Shown here: positions 42,121 through 53,870 of the stretch, one piece after another
Position numbering within the stretch: the first letter of the stretch is position 1
Layout: every line of letters starts with the position of its first letter
From: Isoetes taiwanensis
Lineage: Eukaryota; Streptophyta; Lycopodiopsida; Isoetales; Isoetaceae
Length of the DNA stretch: 64,000 nt
NCBI GenBank assembly: GCA_021234155.1
Contig: JAJEKV010000005.1
Span: forward strand, 5,274,952 to 5,338,951
Direction: 5' to 3'
The notes under the pieces: model-generated
Told to the model about the DNA's origin: nothing
Databases searched by the model: none
Seen by the model: the letters and a program-made list of their open reading frames with translations, nothing else
Translations under genes and position numbers: made by a program

Positions 42121-43300
42121 ATGGCACCAAGAACCTACATGAGTTAATGAGCAACTGAGTAATGCTGAGTCAACCCGAGATCCTAGTAGGGGTAAGCATG
42201 AAAGTGGCTACCGAGTTCCACAAACAAATGTTACAAATGTTTACCGCTTTGCCTTTTCCTCCACAAGCTCCTTACCAATTTGAGCTCACTATATACTGTT
42301 TTTCTTCCCCTTGTTATGATTCTTCCATGAATGCTAACCATTTCTTGAAAAATTTTGAAAGAATATTATGAGGAGCATGGAAAGAAGAAGGTTCGGGTTT
42401 GTTGAGTTTATCAAATGCATGAAAGGTGATGAGGCCGGATCCTGGTTGGATTTCGAAGCTGTCGATAGGTACTAAGTGGGATGAATTGGAACAAAGGTTT
42501 ACTGTCAAGGTTTGGTAAGACTACTTCACCCCAGGACCTTGTTTTTTGAGCTCAATTCCTTTTCTAATGCATCTGGTGAAAGTGTGAAAGCGATTATGTG
42601 GAAAGATTTAACTCTTATTTCTTTGGTGTGTAATAGGAACCATGTTTCCCACCCAACTTTTTGCATCTGGTTGCTTCCTTTATCGAGGAGGTCGATGTCG
42701 AGGCCTAAGATTTATAGAAAGTTATTAAAACTTCAAAAGTTTGGTGAGCTAGATTCAATCCATAAGACATTTGTAAAATTTGTAGATTTAGTAGAAATGC
42801 TAAGCTATACGCACGATGATGAAAATCAGAGATCCATTCTACCCTCCTCATCATTGATCGAAGGCACGAGTAGCACTATGCTAATGCTGCCCTTGTGTGT
42901 CTGATTCGAGGAAGGAAAAAAGAAGCCAAAAGCTGAAGAGCTAGACCCTCGGGGTTTGAGAAATGAAATCGAGATAAATGGTATCTGAAGCTCTCTTAGA
43001 AGTTACCAAACAACTCATGGGTTGAAAAAAATAGTAATAATGCTCCTTCTTCTAGCTCTGCCATGCGATGCACAAGTATGGTAAACCCTATCATAGGGCT
43101 GAAAATTGCTTTGCAAGATCTTGTCCTAAATGCCACAAAAGGGGCCATTTTGGTAGAGAATGTCTGTTTGTTCTTTTTGCAAAGAGATAGGTCATGAAAA
43201 GTTGCGGTATCAAAATTACCTTGCAAAGCAAGAAAAAGGTAAGCAATTGTCCAATATTGGTTTTATTGAGACTTGTGCGGAGAAGAACAAGAAGAACAAA
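42121..43300 (+). pseudogene. Element C2 gag and zinc knuckles
   Basis: This is a second copy of the gag at 33671. Capsid fragments include 'ALPFPPQAPYQFELTIY' near 42245-42295, 'MNANHFLKNFE' near 42328-42360, and 'KLLKLQKFGELDSIHKTFVKF' region near 42720-42780. Both knuckles are clear: 'CPKCHKRGHFGREC' near 43115-43160, complete with C-C-H-C, and 'CSFCKEIGHEK' near 43165-43200. Frame breaks differ in position from copy 1. Confidence 0.75.
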
Positions 43301-43639
43301 GATGTTATGGTTTTTGCAAACCACGTGCTAGCAAACTCCTTTCGAGGGTACATCACCAAATTCATCCCACCAAGTGTAGCTCCTAAGGTAACATTTTTCA
43401 GCCAAATCCCGGGATATAGCTCCTCCCCCGTTCAAAGGGTATAAGCAGAAAAGATTAAAGCTTGATGAATTTGAATTGCTTATGAAAAACTCAAGGTTCT
43501 TTGTAGACTTACTAACTTTATTAAGGATTGCACCATCATACAGGGGAAAAGCTCATCAAGAATACCCAAAATGTTGAAGAAATTGCTGCGAAACTTGCAA
43601 CAACATTTACAGCCTTACCGAGCACTGCTTTGAAGATCA

Positions 43640-44150
43640 GGTGCTTTTATTTGTAGTGCTACTATATAGGTACCTCCCATTTAGATAAGGTTTTTTGTTG
43701 GATGGAGGTTCCTCCTAAATGTCATGCCTTATCATGTTATGAAAAACTTGAATCTCAAAGTAGAAGACAACACTTCTATTGTTCTAAAAATCCTTTTCCA
43801 ATGCTAAGGTAGTACCAAAAGTGGTGAGAAATGTGTCAATTATCTGAGGAATCATTGTCTTAGCTACATTTGTGGTTGTTGACTTTGAGAATGTTAATCA
43901 TACTAACATTTATGATTTATTATTGGGAAGAAGGTGGATGAAAGCATTAGATGCTAGGCCTATATGGTCTGAAGGTATTTGCACTATTTCAAATGGAGCA
44001 ACTTCCATTAAATTTGGTAAACCAAAGCCCTTACGCTAACATTAGATTCATAGATGTGGATATTTTGCGGGAAGAAGAGTTAGGAGTTTCTGATTTAGGT
44101 CTAGATGTTGATATAAATCGAAGTTATCAACTTTGCTCATGTAGAGTTCT
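43640..44150 (+). pseudogene. Element C2 aspartic protease
   Basis: The active site 'LLDGGSS' lies near 43695-43715. 'IVLATFVVVDFENVNHTN' lies near 43855-43910, and 'IYDLLLGRRWMKALDARPIW' near 43908-43970. It is the same as copy 1 but with different frame breaks. Confidence 0.7.
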
Positions 44151-44159
44151 GATCCAAAA

Positions 44160-44690
44160 GAAAACAAGGCCTACCTTTGGTTTTGATGGGTATGTCTAGA
44201 AATGGGGATTGCTTCTTGGCTGCTATTCTGAAGGATGCAGATCTTAAGTGATGACTAAGATAGGGAGAATTCATCTAATATTTCTTCTAATACGTGAGAA
44301 TATAGGGCCCTCATTGCTTGAGGCCCTCTGAGGGGAAGCAAGGTTCATGAATATCTCCCATATTGTTATCTATGGAGACTCACAACTTGTTTTGCAAGCA
44401 GTTTTGGGAGAATACCAAACAAAACATCAAGATATGGAGGATACGAACACACAAGCTCGAAATTGCTAACTTTTTTTTTGATCATTGGAAATTTATCATA
44501 TTCAAAGGTCTAAAAACTTTGAGATTCTGATTCTTTGTGCAGAAGAAAACACTCTTAGAGCATCTCTGAGGGGAGCTATCAAGGAAGATGTCCTAGATGA
44601 AGATGAACTCTCGGGTTTCATCCTATCTTGACCATCAACCTAGCACAAGAGGAATCACACAAAAAGAACTTGAAGTACACAAAGGAGGTA
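44160..44690 (+). pseudogene. Element C2 extra RNase H
   Basis: Counterparts of the copy 1 motifs are present: 'FGFDGYV'/'MGIASW' near 44178-44220, 'REYRALIA' near 44293-44320, 'IVIYGDSQLV' near 44360-44395, and a diverged 'EADSL' region near 44525. It is more broken than copy 1. Confidence 0.65.
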
Positions 44691-44799
44691 TGTCAGGACT
44701 TTGCAAATGGGAGATCTATATGATGAAGATTGCAAAGGTAAAATGATTAAGTACTTTGAAGATTGGGTGGATGTTTTTGCATGGGAATATTGAATTGAA

Positions 44800-45549
44800 A
44801 GGGGTTGATAGGAGCATTTGTGAGTTTGAGATAAAAGTTCGTGAAGATACTAAACCTGTCATGGAGATTGAGAAAAATTAATTCCTCACTTTTAGATCTT
44901 ATCAAGCGGGGAATTATTCAAAATGGGTCGGGTTTGATAGTTGACATTGTGAACCCTTCTTGGGTTTCTTGTATTGTTCAGTTCTAAAAGAATGGTTCTC
45001 TAAGAATATATTGTGGATTATAGAGATCTAAATAAAGCTCTTGTCAAAGATTGTTACCCTTTGCCTTTTTGGAAGAAATACTTTATCACGATTGGGTGGC
45101 AAGTCTATGTACTCATTTTGGATGGTTTCTACGGTTTTAATCAGTTAGCATCAAAAGGAAGATCAACAAAGACATCCTTCATTACTCCATGGGGAACTTA
45201 TGCAATGAAAGGATGCCTTTTGAGCTAATAGATACCCTGCTACATTTCGAGGAGAGCTATGGATCTTGTCTTTGCAAACATGACTCTGAGCAATTCGGAG
45301 TTTATCTTGATGATTTATGCTTAGAATCTTGGTACAAGTGATCATATTTGAGCTAACAAGGATATTTACATTGTGCGAGGAAAAAGCTGGGTTAATCTAA
45401 ACCCAAAGAAGTGCATCTTTGGCATCAAAGGCCGACTCTTAGGCCATGAGGTTTTACGCTAAAGGCCTTCTCCTCGTGAGAAGAAGATCATAGCTTTAAA
45501 AAAGCTTCAAACGCAGGACAATTAAAGAAGTCAAGGGATTTATGGGAAT
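44800..45549 (+). pseudogene. Element C2 reverse transcriptase, truncated by element D
   Basis: 'VDYRDLNKALVKDCYPLPFW' lies near 45010-45072, 'TSFITPWGTYAMK' near 45171-45210, and the catalytic 'VYLDDLCL' near 45299-45325. Sequence is collinear with copy 1 up to 'GFMGI' and then changes to the element D LTR at 45550. RNase H and integrase of this copy are absent. Confidence 0.8.
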
Positions 45550-46222
45550 TGTTAGTCTGTGCCCTCTGATGCAGGACTATTCATGCATCACGTCGGACGA
45601 CGGTCAAGCTCAGATCCTCGGTCAACCCCGGGTGGGACATCAAGCCTCCACAGAAGACTAAGCGAGCCCACCTTGGTCAAAGCCTTTGGCGGTCAACAAA
45701 GGCGCCGCTTCGGACAAGTAACTGACCATCCTTGCAGCGTCGGCGTCAGCGTGATTCTAGAGCACTTCAAGAGGCACGCCAACATTCCTGCAAATCAGGC
45801 CTCCTTCGAAGTCGGCAAGATCGGTCCCGAGTGTCTATATTGGGCCCAAGGCCATTGTACTATATATATGAGTAGAGTTGGCTCATAAGTTTTTAGATGA
45901 GTTTTGAGTCTTGTCTCCTTTGGGTTTTCTCTCTATTGCGAGAGCTCATGTATTTTCATCATTGATATCAAAGGCTTATCATCTTTTCTTTCATTTGTTA
46001 CGTTCTCTTCTTTTCTTCTCTTTTCAGCAAATCGGCGTGACATAGTCCCGGACTCTCTGTTAGATCCACGGGTCCTCCGAGGAGGGCTGTCTTCGGGGTT
46101 CAGAACCCAGGACCCCAAACGCATGCAGCATTTGCGGGTACGATTTTCTCCTACTTTCTTACGCCGCCATATGCATTCCGCAATTTCACGCGGAAGAACT
46201 CCTTTCTCGAGCAGCATCTCGC
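45550..46222 (+). repeat. Element D LTR 1 (673 bp)
   Basis: It starts TGTTAGTCTGTGCC. It matches 55898-56570 at the same length. The TATA box TACTATATATATGAG is at 45858-45872. The right border is set by the primer site. Confidence 0.8.
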
Positions 46223-46240
46223 TTGGGCGCCATCCAGCGT
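46223..46240 (+). promoter_or_regulatory. Element D primer binding site (tRNA-Asp-like)
   Basis: TTGGGCGCCATCCAGCG resembles the TTGGCGCCGTTGCCGGGG site complementary to aspartate tRNA that is typical of Tat/Athila gypsy elements. The second copy at 56571-56590 reads TTGGGCGCCATCGTCGGGAA. Confidence 0.6.
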
Positions 46241-46800
46241 CGAAGCTGATTCGCGACATGTATGGATCTGCTTATGACATGGGGGAGGCCATCTTGGTCT
46301 AGAGGCTCGGTCGCGCCACCCACCTCGTGTCGGTCTCGTCGGTTCCCCCCCAAGCGTGCAAACATTGCTCACAACCTCGGTCCCCTCATCATTACTCCGG
46401 GGAGCCTTATCGGCTCAACCTTCTCAACCGTACTTTCATACCCACGAACATGCCTACATCCATCATTCTTGGGCCATCGCCACTTCTTCCATAACCATCA
46501 TCTCCCGGGTGGGTGTGCGGCTATCCACATGTCTCCTGCTTTTTGCCAGGAATATCCTTTCCCCACGTTTCCCACTTTGCTCTTCTGTTTACAACCTTTA
46601 CGGATCTCAAAACCAATGCTCCGGCTACCCCGGTTTCTCAACCACAGTCACCCCTTCGCCGGTCCGTCGAGGGGCACAATGCCAAATCCACCTCAACCTC
46701 AATATCCTCACTATCTGTTCTGTCCAGCCCGCACTTTCCCATCTACCTTTCGGACTACGGCCTGACTTATCCCACCTTTGGCAACCACGAAAGGCAAACC
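46241..46800 (+). pseudogene. Element D1 leader and Pro/Ser-rich gag start
   Basis: Open stretches in several frames are Pro/Ser/Thr-rich with no domain. It probably encodes the gag N-terminus. It is repeated with differences at 56600-57150. Confidence 0.5.
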
Positions 46801-47560
46801 GTTAGACCAAAGTGCTCAGGGCCCACATGGAAGAATTTGAGGCTCTAAAACATCCTAAATGGAGCGCAGCGCAGCCTCAAGCGAAATTTCACATCTTTTC
46901 CACCACAACTGCGTGGCTCTCCTCATCAATGGCTCATGTCCAACAAAGCCATTGGAAACAAAGGCGGTCGAAATGCGCGCCTTTGCTTTTCGTCTCATTC
47001 GGGACCCACGGATGATGATCAACTTCATCTCAAGCAGCTCAATGAACTTCAACAAGAGCCCATGGAGTGCGGGATTTTTGCGGATCGACTTCACATTACG
47101 CTCGGTAAGCTCAAGGAGTACCCCTACGAGCCAGTTTTGCAGTGCGGTTTCTCCAAGGACTTCCTCACGCTATTCGACTCATGGTGAATACTGCGTCCAA
47201 AAACTTTGGGCGGGCTATCATTATGTCAATCACTCAAAGTCAATGTTTCCTCCGTGGCTCTTCAAGAGCTCCGTTCATTCCACACGTCATGGTTCCACAA
47301 GCGGCTGTTCAGCCTCAACACGCTAATCCCAGTAGCGATCAAATCGGTGCCATATTTGCAAATATCAAGGCCATTTGGCCAATGAGTGCAACTCCACCAA
47401 TGGCCGCCTCATTGCAAAGCGATGCAACATGTGCAATCATGCCGCGGAAGAGTGCTTTCGCACTCATCCCACACCGTTTCGCAACAAAATGGTTTATCAA
47501 GTACAAACCACACCTCGGTCCCAAAGCGCTATCGGTGACCACCTCTTGAGGTGCAGCCCC
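46801..47560 (+). pseudogene. Element D1 gag with zinc knuckle
   Basis: 'DDDQLHLKQLNELQQEPMEC' and 'LGKLKEYPYEPVLQCGFSKD' near 47010-47165 form a gag core unlike that of B or C. It ends with 'HICKYQGHLANECN' near 47345-47395. With the preceding Cys this is a standard C-x2-C-x4-H-x4-C knuckle (RCHICKYQGHLANEC). A second Cys/His cluster 'RCNMCNHAAEECF' follows directly. The copy at 57150-57890 has the knuckle in a different frame context. It packages element RNA. Confidence 0.7.
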
Positions 47561-48455
47561 GCAACTCTATCGACCGCGGGACCAACCCGGGGGATCAACC
47601 AGCGTCCTCCGCAGTCCTTCTAAAAGCTCGGTGCTATCCTTTGTCAAGAATGGGGTCATACCACCGCGGCGTGCCCTCAACTTCCACAAGTTCAGGTCCG
47701 GCTTCACGGCACAAATCGGACCACATCGGTCCGCCTCACGGCTTACCAACTACGGCTTGCTAATGGCAAACAAGGCGCGACCGGTTCTCAAGAAGCCCCA
47801 AGGCGCCTCGGCAATCACGCTATCAACCCGGCTCCGGCAAATCAACCCGAATTTGGATCAACAAGCCCAAGAGAAATTTTTCGGGCACTTAATCCTCCGT
47901 GCGGTAGTCAAATTGGGTTGGTCTAGTTTCCACGCCCGGACCAAGGCATCCGTCCCTTGACTATTATTCGGAAGGACCGCCTTTTTTGCCTTTGCGGTTG
48001 ACACCCCTTCCTCATGAGGGGCCGAAAAAAAGGTTCACTTTGCACGACTTAGAAAAGCTCATGCCAAATGTCATGCCCAAAGTTAAGCCCAAAGCATTTT
48101 GAATCTCATGCAAGCGGTGAAGGCCGCACATTGGCAAATGTTCATGCCACCACTCGAGCTCAACAAAGACACGATCCACCTTCAACATCTCAACCTCCCG
48201 CTCTCGGACATATCCCAATATTGCGGCGGGGTTGACTTACTCAAAAGTTCTTTGCTTCCTGCCCGCACTCCGCACCCGGTGGAACGGCCGGATCCTTTTT
48301 TTCTCATGTACCTCTCGAACTCCAAGAGGAGCTTGCCAAGATCAAAATTCCTTTAAGCTTGGCAACCATTTTAAAACTCTGTCACGCTCTCAAGGACGGT
48401 TACCACTCCCAAGCTGTTTTAGTTGGGGCTGTGGCTACCTCTACACCCACCGGTC
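47561..48455 (+). pseudogene. Element D1 gag-protease linker
   Basis: The sequence is Pro/Ser/Gln-rich as far as about 47900. It is followed by blocks such as 'ANVHATTRAQQ'-like, 'LNMPLSDISQYCG' and 'HVPLELQEELAKIKIPLS' (clearer in copy 2). I recognise no domain. It lies between the knuckle and the protease and is repeated at 57890-58815. Confidence 0.5.
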
Positions 48456-49000
48456 CATACAGCGGTGGGAAATCGACAAGTCAACCATGTTCAAATCGAT
48501 GGGTAGTGCGGTCAATCTCATCACGGACAAACTCCGCAAACAAATGGGCATCACACAACTCTTTCGTGCCCCATATGACATCAAATTGGCTAATGGCCAT
48601 ATCCACGAGACCTCAAGGCGTCACACCTATTCTACACATCAACATTGGTGATCTCGCTTTCCCATGGAATTTGGAGTTTGGAAAGGCTGGTGAAGATCGG
48701 TGACTATGAAATCTTTGGTGGGAAGACCCTTTCTCCGCCGGGCAAAAAGTATCCATTCTTGGGCCCGCGGACGGTTAGTCATCCTGGATGGTCATCTCAA
48801 TGCCACAATGGACTTGCAAGCGGGCGGATCATTTCCGTTGACAATGCGGAACCCTCTCTCTCGGAACAGCGATTACGAAGGCGCTCGAATATTTATCAAG
48901 TTCGAGGCTACCCTGGCGGCGTCGCCTCTGTCATCCTACCCCGAATATCTTTGATCCTTGGGAGAAATGACTCTTGATCGGGGACGGGTGTGGCTGCCTT
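48456..49000 (+). pseudogene. Element D1 aspartic protease
   Basis: The active site is read as 'VQIDGGSAVNLITDKLAKQM' in copy 2 (near 58840-58900); in copy 1 a base change and shift at 48495 disturb it. 'LFRAPYDIKLANGHIHETS' follows near 48560-48615, the usual segment leading to the flap. 'RISLILGRND' near 48940-48975 is the C-terminal I-LG block. DGGSA replaces the usual DTGS. Confidence 0.7.
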
Positions 49001-49439
49001 GCTTGACCCTACGGCTCCTTGCAATCGAATCCAGCGTTGATCACGGAGATCACGGACACTCCGGCAACTCCTTGCTGATGTACACGCCGTCATGGAAGCA
49101 ACCACTGCTAGATGACAGCGAGCAACCTCTCTTTTTACCACGCAAAGTGCCGCATCGGTTATGCTCAACCTCCTGCACACATTGTCGGGATACTGAAGTC
49201 ATACCCCATATTCAGGACTCCACGAAGTCGAAATTGTGGATGTTGGCAACAATCAACTGTCCGTATTCTTTGCAAACCTTCCGGCTCCTTATCGTAACGG
49301 AGCCGTCCAATATTTGTTCAAAAATTCAAACACATTTTAAGCTGGAGTTACAAAGATCTGCGGGGAATCAACAAAAGCTTGGGGAACTCACCATTCCTAC
49401 CAAATCGATGCGACCCGATTAGCAGCAGCGGCGATCTGA

Positions 49440-50060
49440 GCTCAACCCTAATTACAGTGATCGGCGTCGGAAATTGACAAACTCCTTGCTGCGGGTTTGA
49501 TCTATGAGGTCAAACATTACGAATGGGTGAGCCCTATCGTCATTGCCCTTAAGCACAATGGTAAGATCGGCGTCGTGTGTAGACTATCGGAAACTCAATG
49601 GGGCCGCGGGCGTGATCATTTTCCACTTCCCTTCCACGGACCAAGTTACGGAAGAAGTGTTTGGACATGAGATGTACTCCTTTATGGATGGTTTCTCTGG
49701 CTACAATCAGATCTCCATCAAAGAATCGATCAACTCAAGACCACTTTCACCACCGGGTGGAGTACTTTTGCCTACAAGGTGGTTCCTTTTGGATTATCAA
49801 CTCTCCTTCAACATTTCGCATCATGCTCTCGTTTTTCATGATTTCATGAAGGAAAATCCCTTCTTGCAAATTTTTCAAGATGACTTCTCGCCCTACGGTT
49901 CCATGGCTGACCATTTGGATAAATTGGAACTTCGTCTTTCCGAGAAATGTGATGAGTTAGGCATTAGTCTCAATCACGAGAAATGCACCTTTTGCGTCAT
50001 ACGGTGTTACTGTTAGGCCATGTTTCGGCAAAGCGGGAATCACCCGATCTGCCAAAATCG
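49440..50060 (+). pseudogene. Element D1 reverse transcriptase
   Basis: Motifs are 'LLAAGLIYEVKHYEWVSPIV' near 49483-49540, 'CVDYRKLNGA' near 49575-49605, 'MYSFMDGFSGYNQISI' near 49673-49720, and 'ENPFLQIFQDDFSPYGS' near 49852-49902. The last is the catalytic box, with QDD where YxDD or FxDD is usual. 'HLDKLELRLSEKCDELGISL' and 'NHEKCTF' follow. Frames 49543-50016 are open for 157 codons, the longest readable RT segment in the window. Confidence 0.85.
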
Positions 50061-50780
50061 GTTGTGTGCTAAAAGCTCAAGCACCGGCCAATATCAAAGA
50101 GACCGCGCTCTTTCCTAGGAAAGGTCAATTATTACTCCACCTTCATACGGACTGGCAGCCATTGCGGATCCCATTCATAAACTCACGGGTGGCGAATCCA
50201 CGGGCTTGGAATTCCCGGTGGGCTGCTTTCAACGGTGAAGCTTTTTTGCTTACTCGAGCACCGGTACTTGTTCCTCCTCAATGGGACAAGCCCTTTCGCG
50301 TTCATGTCGATGTCTGGCGTTTGCTATTGGGCTGTTCTTTCTCAAGAATATGATCGCGCAGCGATAAACCAAATCGCTATGCCGGTAGAAAACTCAATTC
50401 TGGCGGCGCCAACTATTACGCCGCGGGCGTGAAGCTTTGGGTCTCATTTTACGTGTCCAGCGCTTCCGTCATTACCTTTTGGGCAGTCAAATCAAGTTCT
50501 TTGTGGACCACCAAGCACTTCTCTATTTGATCAACAAATCCGCCCGCGAATTCGCATTGCTCGTTGGGTCCTTCTTCTCAAGAATTTGCTCCTTTTGAAA
50601 TCGTTCATAAAGGTGGCAAATCTCATGTTATTCGGATTATCTTTCCGCATCCACCGCGGATGATCCATAGCAGGAGTCTCGGGCGCCTTCCACGATGCTC
50701 AACTTTTTTTAGTCGGCAACACCACATTGGTTCCATGATTTTCAGCGGTACCTCCTCACGGGTGCTCTTCCACGGAAGAT
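50061..50780 (+). pseudogene. Element D1 RNase H
   Basis: 'WDKPFRVHVDV' near 50282-50315 holds the first catalytic Asp. Then come 'AVLSQEYDR' near 50330-50356, 'YAGRKLNS' near 50380-50403 and 'ANYYAA' near 50408-50430. 'VDHQALLYLINKSARE' near 50500-50545 holds the third Asp. 'FAPFEIVHKGGKSHV' follows near 50582-50630. The order and the 'YAGRKLN..YYA' block are those of gypsy RNase H. It directly follows RT; no extra RNase H is seen upstream of RT in this family. Confidence 0.75.
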
Positions 50781-50849
50781 GAGGCGGCTCTCTCACCTTA
50801 GCGACAATCCGTCGCCATCAATTTTCTCAGAGAGGTCAGGTGACTACAC

Positions 50850-51930
50850 CATGGTTGCGGACATCTCTACAAAAAGGTAAGGACACCATCCGCCCGGTAT
50901 TTGTGTTCTCCCTCATGAAGTTCGGACATTGTTAGAAGCTCATCAAGGGCTCGGTGGTGGTCATTTTCATGGTGACACCGCGGCCGCAAAATTCTTCTTC
51001 TTGGGTATTATTGGCCCACGCTCTTCAAAGATGCTCCGCCCGCCCGCCGCGTGTGGCGCTTACCCGGTGGTGGGGCGTACGCCCGTGGCGCTCTTCCCTT
51101 GGCGCCCGGTCATACGCCACTTCCCTTGCCGGCAAATGGGGAATGGACTTTGTGGGACCTATAGACCCTCGCGGCACACTTCGTGCCCGATACATCTGGT
51201 TCTCGACTCGCCACCAAATGGGCGGAAGCTTGTGCACTTCCGGACAACAACTGCTTTGCCAAGCCGCGGCCCGAGTCCTCTATCAACAAATCATCGCGCG
51301 ATTTTTGCCCCACGGGCTGGTCGGTGATCGTGGTGTTCATTTCATCAATCATACTATCAAAAGGCTGGCCGGATTATCTCTTGATACATCATCACAAGCA
51401 CACCTTACTATCCTCAAGGCAATGGGTTGGCGAAAGCACCAACAAAACTCGGTCACCATTCTCAAGAAAATTTGTGGCGCTTCCCGCCAGATTGGCGGAC
51501 AAAACTTCCCTCTGAGTTCTTTGGGCCTACAATACTTGTTTCAAGATTGCTACGGGTCACACTCCTTTTAAATTGGTTTATGGTCGAGGAAGCTCTCATG
51601 CCCTTTGAATTCATTCTTCCAACACTCCGGTTTCAGCAGCTCTGCTCATAATCCACCCGTTGCTCTCAAAAGCGGGTCTATCAATTAGAGCAGTTGGATG
51701 AACTTAGCGAGGGATGCTTATATTCGTGTTCTTCATGGACAACGATTTGCAAAAATCTTTACATGACAAGCGTTTGAAGACAAAAACATTCAAACAAGGA
51801 GATTTGGTTCTTCTTTATGATTCGGTACAAAAATTTTCGGGTAAACTCAAGTTTCGTTGGCTTGGCCCTTATCAAATTGTTCAAGTGGTTAGACCAAGTG
51901 TTTTCCAACTCATTTGAATTAGATGGCACT
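50850..51930 (+). pseudogene. Element D1 integrase
   Basis: The N-terminal zinc region reads 'LEAHQGLGGGHFHGDTAAAK' near 50932-50990. The core has 'GKWGMDFVGPIDP' (first Asp) near 51132-51170, 'VGDRGVHFINHTIKRLAGL' (second Asp) near 51320-51380, and 'GESTNK' (Glu) near 51430-51450 in another frame. The 67-codon frame 51714-51917 gives the C-terminal domain: 'FKQGDLVLLYDSVQKFSGKL' and 'KFRWLGPYQIVQVVRPSVF', with a perfect GPY motif. All catalytic acids are visible. Confidence 0.85.
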
Positions 51931-51959
51931 CCATTACCTACATTAGTTAATGGTTTTCG

Positions 51960-52600
51960 TCTCAAAGCATTTCAGCACCACAGAAAGTGAACATCCCAAC
52001 GAGGCAGTTCGAGAATCAAACACCCACAGTGACTAGAAAGGCGGTGGATTATATTATAGTGGAGAATTTTTACAAAATGTGGCGCGGCCGGCTATTTCGC
52101 TATAGGCCTTTGCCCTATATACAAAAGCGGACTCGAGCCCTATCTACTAAGTCCTAAGAGGAAAAACCCTCTACTCGGGGTTGGGGGAGGTGATCACGGA
52201 GGAGATGGTAGAGGTTACGCTCCGGATCAGCGAAGGTGCGAGAACCACCTCCATCCGTTGGTCTTGGTCGGGATGTTCAGCCATCCCGGCACACCGCCCG
52301 TCCATCACGAATGCCCGCGGTTGTGGCGGCGCGAGAGATCGAACGAGTTCATCTTACAAGTGATCCACTCGGCGGTTCGTCGGCATGGTGCAATCTTCGT
52401 TCAAACCGGCGGCGGCCATTTGGCGCCATCGGATGCCTTCGTTTCTCTCGGTTCGTCTTATATAATGGCGGGGACCTCCTTGTCGGCGTGGACCAATCAC
52501 ACAAATCGCCAGCGTGGTTTTGCAATGCAAAATTTGTTTCTAAAAGGAGAATCTGTTCTCCGCGCGCATATCTAGCAATGGTACCTTGACACATTCCTTT
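51960..52600 (+). other. Element D1 interval after pol
   Basis: This may be a promoter or spacer for the extra ORF. It includes the AT-rich GTGGATTATATTATAGTGG near 52044 and a purine-rich GGTTGGGGGAGGTGATC near 52179. Short open frames show no domain. Confidence 0.35.
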
Positions 52601-53870
52601 TAATGATATCCCCGCCGAGTACCCGGCATTGAATGCCATTCCTTCTTTCCACGCCCGTCGAACATTAATGGGTGTCCTTTGCCATCTGTCACATCGATCT
52701 TTCTTTCCGTCTCATCCTCACCGTCCATTGTTTCTCCCTTACGTTTTTGGGGACTTAGCCAAATTTTGCCTCTCAATCCCCTTCTTCGCATCTCTTGACT
52801 TTTGGCATCATCAGCGGTTTCTTTTCGCACTCTTCATACCTCTTCACCTCCGGTTATGCGCCCTAAAACAAACCTTTTCGTTCCTCTGCGCCTTCATCCT
52901 CCGTGCTTTCGACTTTCGTCTTCGCCTTTGGCATCTCTCTTAGATTACGCAAATCATTCTCATGGCTGCCCCAAGATTTTCTACACTTCAAACTCTTTGC
53001 TCCCAAGGATCCGGCCCTTTTTGCATCTGTATCCTTCTTGGCCCCCTTTTTCATGAAGCCCTTGTTGGCCCCAATAAAGGCGTCATTTGAGCGACACCGG
53101 CTTCTGAATTTTCTCAAATGGAACTTAGGCTCCAAATCACGCTTGATTCGGCGGTTCGCCGCCAATATTGTTAACTTATTTAAAGGGTACACCCTTGTGG
53201 TCGATGGCACCACTATTTCATTGACTCAACACTTGATTTACGGGGTATTTCATATTCCCTTGCACACTCCTTGTGTATCATGGTACGCTATACGGGATAT
53301 TGATGTCCGCGAGTTTGGTGCACACTGCTTATCACGCCAATGTCCATCGTCGACCAATATCGACAAGCCTCATGAGACCTTTGTAAAATTTTTGTGGCGC
53401 CAAATTCCTTGGGTATTCTATCAAGAACACCCATATCAATAAACCTTTCTATAACTTTGGTCCTTCTTGCTACACACTCCAAGCACCACATAGATTGGCC
53501 CCAAATGATGTTCTATCGTCTTCTCCAAGAAATGGACCGCCCGGGTACCACTTCCATTTTGAAGTTTTACGTGGGAGGGCACTTTCAAGCCCTCATCGTC
53601 ATTACTTCCCTCCCACACCACCAAATTCTCATACTTCCACTCGGCGCTCCCTTCGGTCAATCACCAAGTTGGCACATCCGCCCATCTTCCCCTGGTCATG
53701 ACCCAGTCACACTCATGTCCTTTGTCTCTTCCTCAGCTACACCATCCACTTCACCATTTTTCACAAACCTCCCACACGGGGCAGCGGCCAATTCCACCAC
53801 CACAACACCCTCGTCGGTTGTTGTATCGATTATCGGCCGGGATGCTCAAAGGCTTCTTTGCACTTAAGTT
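52601..53870 (+). pseudogene. Element D1 extra ORF, part 1 (after integrase)
   Basis: The longest frame is 179 codons at 52903-53442. A central segment 'NIVNLFKGYTLVVDGTTISL' continuing with 'TQHLIYGVFHIP' resembles in pattern the 'plant transposon protein' domain encoded by extra ORFs of Athila/Tat elements (an aromatic-rich strand, V-G, then a helix leading to 'FxIP'). This is a resemblance by eye only. The first part is rich in Phe/Leu and Pro. The region lies on the element strand between integrase and the 3' LTR. Copy 2 of D is cut before this region, so it cannot confirm it. Confidence 0.4.

Larger units (their letters stand above)
39640..45549 (+). mobile_element. Element C, copy 2 (LTR and partial internal region)
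   Basis: It repeats 31180-37115 in the same order and strand and stops inside the RT/RNase H region at 45549, where element D begins. No third LTR follows. Confidence 0.85.
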
